A stretch of DNA of 64,000 nucleotides from assembly GCA_009739215.1 (NCBI GenBank), contig VSJF01000002.1, positions 1,116,001 to 1,180,000 of the forward strand, written 5' to 3'. The notes below the pieces were generated by a model, which was given only the letters and a program-made list of their open reading frames with translations, was not told where the DNA came from and did no database searches. The stretch comes from Floccularia luteovirens. Its lineage: Eukaryota; Basidiomycota; Agaricomycetes; Agaricales; Squamanitaceae. The first letter of the stretch is position 1; every line of letters begins with the position of its first letter. The translations under genes and the position numbers were made by a program. This document shows, piece after piece, positions 58,001-64,000 of the stretch.

Positions 58001-60694
58001 CTCACCCACGATGGTGGGACTTTGGAACGGCGGTCATCGCATTTTGGCTATGGCACGAACGCAAGTCAACTCCACTTGCGAGTTTCGCATGGGCAAGCAC
58101 ACAAGGAAACCAATGTCGCATGATATTGTATTATAACCAATACAGTCAGTTCCCCCCTCATTTCCCCATGATTCTTCTAGCCCGCTTTGCTTCGAAGTTC
58201 GCATGATACGCACGTTTTTCTCTGTGATCAGATCCGGAAGATCTTTAGGACGATACAATACGCCAATTGATATTGATAAGTGTTATATTCATATGTTGCG
58301 GAAGAGTTTCCCATGTGTGTTGCAGAGTATTGTATATAACTTCTTGTTTCCGTAGAGAACAACATGCACAGCCTAATAAGACTAGCACGGCGTGCCGATA
58401 ATCCAGGCTGTAGAGTTCTGTATAAAAACATTGACTATTCCTGTATACGCTGTGGCGGGTCATTTTCCAAAGGATACCACGTTCCTGATTGTAGCTCAAT
58501 GACATATTACGAACTGTAGATGTCAGGCTGGTATATTCTGACAGAAAACAAGGGGTCCAAAACTCGTTCACAATACAAATATCACTTGAAAGAGTTACGC
58601 TTTACTTCAAAACACTCTATTACCGACAATATCGGGTTTCGGTCCGATACCACACTGCCAAAACTTGTGACTACTGAAGTACTGACGGGAGAAGGCATAC
58701 CAGCGACATTCTCAATTGTTTCATGCACAAGCTCCTCACAACAGCGCGGCAAATGTATGAAACTACTAGCACCAAGCGATATTTAGTTAATGGCTTTGGG
58801 TAGGGGGATAGCATTAACAAAAATACAAGGACCTCGGGGGCTGATGTCCGGATTTGACATAACAGTACCACGATGTGGCTGGATGGAAGAGTGGTCGAGT
58901 GGTCCGCATCACCTGGGCCGTTTTCCGGGATCCTTACTACCATGTTCGGAATTGCGATTTGTTTTTGAACCCCCTCTTGATGCCATACCTGCCCAGCCAT
59001 TAAATGTATGTCTGTTTATAATACCAGAATGCAGGTGTACATTTCATGCGCGGTGGGGATTTGTATCTTATCATGTGCATCGGATGAAACGTTTATTAGT
59101 CGGCTTGTTCATTTTATTGCATTCCAATGGATCCGGCATGTCCGCTCTGCGCAAGTTTCAATGGTAAAAGGAGAGGGTTATCAATTGTACTGATTTGAGG
59201 ATTTTGAGGTAACAAGGGTTTGAGGCGCAACTTCATCTGGACATCTAGACTGTAAGGTGACAGCCGTATCATGTGGGTCGCGGAATGATATGTTCCCGGC
59301 CGCTATAGACCCCGCACAAGTCATTCCGTCATACGCACGGTCGTCGCCTCGCGAGAAAGCTTCAAAAGGTTCTCAAAAGGATTTTCAGGTGTATCTCAAT
59401 GATGTAGCCTACTAGTATATGGTATTTTAGACTGGAAGCATAACGTTTTCGCTTTCGTGGAGCAATTTTGTGAACTTTTCCTATGTAGGAATGCCCCATA
59501 TGTCGAGAGCAGGACTGATGACTGACATGCAAAGAATCAGTGGGAGCGTGACGTGGGGGTGACAGCTATGACGTGAATTTCCTAATTTGATAAACGGCTA
59601 AATGAACCACTGGAATAAGAAATTGCTGGAAATGAGTAAATCTGGCCGATCGATGACCCAGATCGACGGGCTCGGGATTATGCCGCTTTCATTGTTTGCT
59701 TCCTGATGCTGATCACAATGATTAACTGAGCAGATTAGATAAGCCTTTTCCTTCGGGGGTGTCGGAAAGCGGGCAGTGCTTGTCACTGACTCTATGGCGC
59801 CAGACGCTATGGTTGCTGTTTCTACTGTTGATGATGATGTTCGAGTTGCTCTAGAGACTGTAGTTGAGACATTGTGCATTGTATGAGCTCTGAGGCAATT
59901 AAGCGCAGGGAGGTTATACGGGTCCCCAAATCGGCGATCAGTGTTTTCCAACGCGGATAGTCTCTGTCGTGCCTGAGTTCATCAAGTCTGTATTGGTTAT
60001 CCTCCCAGGTCTGTTATTATTACTATTGTTGTTCATTTACAAGAGTATTGGGCAAGAATACAGAACAAAAAGTCGTGGGTCCTGGCTATGTAAATAGTCA
60101 TTTATGGTACATAGTTTGGCCTTACCAATAAACCAAAAGGGAAATGGGAAAAGAGGGTGATCTCTGAAAATGGAATAGAAGGTACTTTGGATCAATTACG
60201 TTGAACACTAACCAATAAGATCGTCTGCTAGTGGACAATATAGACAAAGTGGAGAATTGGAGGACATGTAGGATAAATGCTAGTTTATGCGGGGTGCTCT
60301 TCTGACCAGGAGGCGGGGCATCTTCGGTTTGAGAAGATCAATTGAGCCGAGAGAAAGGGAAATCGGGTATAAAAACTTGTCGGAAGGAAAGGGTATCAAC
60401 TTGCGGCCGTAACGGCTTGCAGACCTCGGATGAGGAAATCACCGCGGGTAGACTTGAAATTGGGCTGAAAACAAGAAGTATTCGGAGGGGGGGCAGTGGG
60501 GTGTGGATCACAATGATTAATTTGCAAGGAGTGTGACATGGTAGAAGTGGGTCAGAATACATAATAATATATATTTTAATTCGAATGAGGAAGTTAACTA
60601 GGTCACAGAGGTAACACCCACCTTTCTCAGTTCCATTGTTGCGTTGGCCAGAGCGCCATTGCCTTGCCCTCTTCCCACCACCATCTCCTACACC

Positions 60695-62639
60695 ATGCGC
60701 ACGTCGTCCGCGACAGCGCCGAACCCTCTCTCCTCCGCAACCCACAAGCAAAAGAAAAGGTCTGTCCTCCTTTGCCTCGTGCTCTCGCACACGTTCTAAC
60801 GTTTGCTAGGAGATGGACCCGCGAGCAGCTCCTCAGGAGTCGAGAGGTCCTCTCTATCCCTGCTCTCAAATTCTGCTTTACTGACCCCTTCTCGATGCTT
60901 TCCAGATCCTTGATGGTAATCTCAGCAAACCTGTTCTCCCACCCACCCTACCTCCCTCACCCCCCGCTTCCCGCGCTCCCTCTCCGTCTCCCGGTCTGCA
61001 CAAGCGGAAATCAGACTCAACATCTGATGTTGAGCCATTGAAGCGTCCACGGACAAGCTCAGTTTCCGAACGCCAACACCACCCGAATCACCCTTCACAA
61101 CCACACCCTCATCAACAGCTCCACCAGCAACACCTTCCACCGCCCGCACAACTGCCCCCAATACACCTCCGTGTAACACCTCCCTCCACTACGTACAATG
61201 TACGTTCAGAACCTTGCGAAGATGGTGAGGTTCGGGAAGAACCACCTGTTGTCTCGTCAACACGCGGGTCCGCCGCTCCAGCTGTTCCTTCCAATGTCGC
61301 TCCTAGCGAAGTGCCGATCCGTCGTCCCAAGAAGGGTAAGCCCCCGCTTCGTCACTTTGACAGCCTGCACGATAAGTACCACAATGCCGGCCGTATGCTC
61401 AAGTATTCAGGTGATGCCCGCTTCTGGTCCACCTATCCGCACACACACCGTGAATATCGGCCCCTCGCCGATCCACCGCCTCCTAGCTCTCCATACCACA
61501 AACATGGTGGTCTGATTGCCCGCCTGGAACTTGTTGATGCACTGGTTTGTTTCACCTACTCAATATGGAATAAGGACTACAGCAGAAGGTCTTGCAACAA
61601 GGAAACTTGGGGGACTATCGAAGCTTTCCTCGTCTGGTGTAAGCAGAAGTGGCAGGCCGAAGAAGGTATCAATGACGCAGAAAAGGCTTTTCTTGGGTTG
61701 ATGTAAGCTTCTCACTGATTCTGGCTTTGGATTGTGTTTCACACTCCTCACAGCTGGATGATTGAGGCATTCATAAACGGGCGGAAGATGCTTTACACAG
61801 TGCGAGGTCACCTCGACTCAGACCTGGATGGGGTTGTCAATATTAACAAGGCAAAGATTGCAACTGCTGCCGCACAGGCTGAGGAAAACCCTCTCATGAG
61901 CGTGAATTCATCCTTGTTGAACAGCAAATCGCAGGCTACACCCCCAATGCTCCCTTCCCCCGCGAGTATTGCAACGTCAAATAGTGCTAACTCGACGCCT
62001 ACGACTCGAGATGAAGGGACTCCAAGCAATGCCGCTCGCTCCACCTCAGTCCAGACTGCTGTGCGGCCAACTCGCTTCCAGTCCGGACCCACACTTGTTC
62101 CTTATTCAATGCTTCCTTCGCATCTACAGAATAGCTCAGTGCCTATTGCACCCAATGTAATGAATGCTATGGCTGCATGTACCGAGGCCGTTGGTCCTGT
62201 CCTTATCCAAGATCTCAAAGATCTGACATCAGGGTTTAATGCAGCTGCGTACTGTATGTCAACCTCACAGCTAACTCTCAATCTGCCTATAATGTGTCGT
62301 CTATTTCCAACAACATTCGCTCGGATGATGTATACTACTCTTTCGCCCTCCGAGGAGCACGAACCTGACTTTGAAGATGAGGAGGGTGAGCTCTTCTGGC
62401 CCGGACAACTGATCTCCGGAGAAGGCCTTGGGTGGGTATGTCTGATGGGAAAGGCAATGATCAAAGAATTTGGCAAGGCTTATGGCTACAAGGGCATATA
62501 TGGTGTTGTCCCGAAACCGAAGCCCGAAGAACAGACAGATGACAGCGCGCCCACAGGTCAAATACAATTCCCCCACCAACGGCCCGGTTTGACGCCACTA
62601 AGTCATGGTCAACCTGCCTCCCAATCTTTGCAACGATAA
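60695..62639 (+). CDS. Protein of unknown function, 594 aa, conserved-looking
   Basis: Four exons join in frame: 60695-60759, 60810-60846, 60906-61702 and 61754-62639. The N-terminus is basic (SATHKQKKRRWTREQLLRSR), followed by a Pro/His/Gln-rich region. A globular middle part begins LRHFDSLHDKYHNAGRMLKY and includes ELVDALVCFTYSIWNKDYSR and IWMIEAFINGRKMLY across the last intron. The C-terminal part is acidic then ordered (FEDEEGELFWPGQLISGEGL, WVCLMGKAMIKEFGKAYGYK). I do not know its function; the basic and low-complexity segments suggest a nuclear protein. The start ATG gives an N-terminus that splices in phase twice. Confidence 0.8.
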
Positions 62640-64000
62640 CACTCTAAATTTTTGGTCATGAATACCCCTGCTGCATAACTGGGTATTATCTATTTCGTTT
62701 TTTAGTCAATCTGGATCTTCCGACTTGCATGCTTCTTGCTGAGGTCCCCTGACACCCACAAAATCGAAACGCAATCGTCTACATTGCGAACAAAATCGAT
62801 GGCGACGATATCCTACCGACAGTCAATTAGACCTAACAATAAAGTCTAGATATCTGAATTTCTGGTACGAAGCTGGCTAAAATTCCCTGTTTGCGCCGGT
62901 AGTAAGTATCCCTATCGCCGATTCTTGAGCAGTGGAGCTGCTGCCGCTGCAATTCCCAACAATGCTCAGCTATCCCTTACACATTTCTGTTTCTGTATAA
63001 CCCTAGACGCGTCACAAAACGCCCAAAACTGGAAGTCTTGCATGCAATGCCTTTTCTGCGCATACATATGCGCCTCTACAAGACGAATACAAGTATACAA
63101 CAACAAGCACTCTGCATTACTATAATGGTTCGCTCTAACCTTACGATACCCCCTATAGTCGTGCAAAGACGCCATCACCTGCCTTGCTCTCCCCTGCTCC
63201 AAACCGAGATCATCGCGCAGGTTACAAAGATATCCTTCGTTTATCAACACAACCGTCACCATCATGAAACTTGGATGACACATGTGATTTCTGATTATCA
63301 GGCTTATTTGTTCCATATATTGCACTGCTCTGGCCTTGGCTCTGGCTTGCTCAGTTTCGTTTTCCTCATTTGGTACAAATCCAAGCTGTGTTCACCATGG
63401 ACAAATAAAAGTTACATGTTCTGCCTTTATACACCATATTTCACTCATCATTTTTGGATCATCGTCACTTTCTCAACTTTCGCTCTCGCCGACGACGATC
63501 ATGTCATATACACTATACCGTAGTTCTTCCTTCGATCACCATGCTTTATTCTGCACAATTGTCCAGATCTGCATTCACCTATTATTTCCACCCATATTAC
63601 GCATCCCTTGTTTATTCCTCTTTTTGTATATTCGCATATTTGCCTGTGACATTCTGTGTGTTGTGTTATCAATGTGGCTGTAATGTTGTTGGACCAGATA
63701 ATCGAAACCTGGATTTCTCTCGCGCTCTACACCACCTAGTCATGACATTTTGACATCTCTAAGACGTCAAATTAGATCGTTACCAATGATTTGCAAAAGA
63801 GGCCTGTTATTTTACGACAAGAGTGCGTATGTTGCTATAGCTATGTTGTACTATAATACTTGCGACCAATCCTATAACTTGTAACATTTATGTATATCCG
63901 CCGCCTAATGAAAGTTTGAAACCTTTTATTCATATACTCACAATAATCGAAGCATTATTATTGGATGGGGATAAGCGGATTGCCAGTGATTCAGATTGAA
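62640..64000. other. Right edge of the window, no supported gene
   Basis: Several overlapping short open frames at 62925-63753 are hydrophobic or His/Ser-rich and carry no motif. Probably 3' region and spacer. Confidence 0.45.

Larger units (their letters stand above)
54274..60694. other. 6.4 kb without a recognised gene
   Basis: The segment opens with a strongly pyrimidine-rich tract (about 54380-54830, plus strand), the look of a fungal promoter or leader for a plus-strand transcript, followed by two clusters of short palindromic sites. From 55.1 to 60.3 kb many open frames of 60-125 codons exist on both strands but none has a family motif, and they do not splice into one another convincingly. 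One hydrophobic frame at 55860-56150 is the most protein-like. No transposase, reverse transcriptase or terminal repeat was noticed. A long non-coding transcript, fast-evolving small genes or decayed repeats are all possible. Confidence 0.4.

Noticed and set aside
62220..62360. Intron near the GTATGT at 62253 in the 594-aa protein gene
   Set aside because: No acceptor gives a compatible phase without a stop; the uninterrupted frame reads as good protein.

Overview
The window looks like nuclear DNA of a filamentous basidiomycete, probably an Agaricomycete. Genes are dense on both strands and are cut by many short GT-AG introns, mostly 45-65 nt. A DUF6533 membrane protein, a velvet regulator and mushroom-type hypothetical proteins are present. 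I see no prokaryotic operons, no CRISPR array, no rRNA and no tRNA. Most gene models were spliced by hand; their exon lengths sum to whole codons, which supports them.

Layout. 0-9 kb: the 3' end of an unknown gene, a homeodomain transcription factor and a Wee1-type mitotic inhibitor kinase (both minus). 9-13.8 kb: no recognised gene. 13.8-26 kb: HEM2 (porphobilinogen synthase), a FIT-family ER lipid phosphatase carrying a frameshift, metallophosphoesterase copy A, an ACS-family MFS transporter, a BSD-domain protein and CPA1 (arginine-pathway carbamoyl-phosphate synthase small subunit). 26-36 kb: a 1360-aa acidic protein, a tiny probable complex I subunit, metallophosphoesterase copy B and an arrestin-like protein. 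36-42 kb: UGP1 (UDP-glucose pyrophosphorylase) and, tail to tail, a second UGP copy broken by a single extra base. 42-54 kb: RPS8, a DUF6533 protein, LSM2, WDR83/MORG1, an F-box protein, a VelB-like velvet protein and an unknown nuclear-looking protein. 54.3-60.7 kb: a long stretch without a recognised gene but with two dense clusters of short palindromic sites. 60.7-62.6 kb: a conserved-looking fungal protein of unknown function.

The genes are mostly housekeeping (haem, arginine, UDP-glucose, translation, mRNA decay/splicing, lipid droplets, GPI/ER) mixed with regulators of cell cycle and development (Wee1, homeodomain, velvet, F-box). They do not form one pathway. The most striking points are two in-window paralogue pairs, each with one apparently decaying member: the UGP pair keeps identical total coding length except for one inserted base, and metallophosphoesterase copy A has lost key active-site histidines that copy B keeps.
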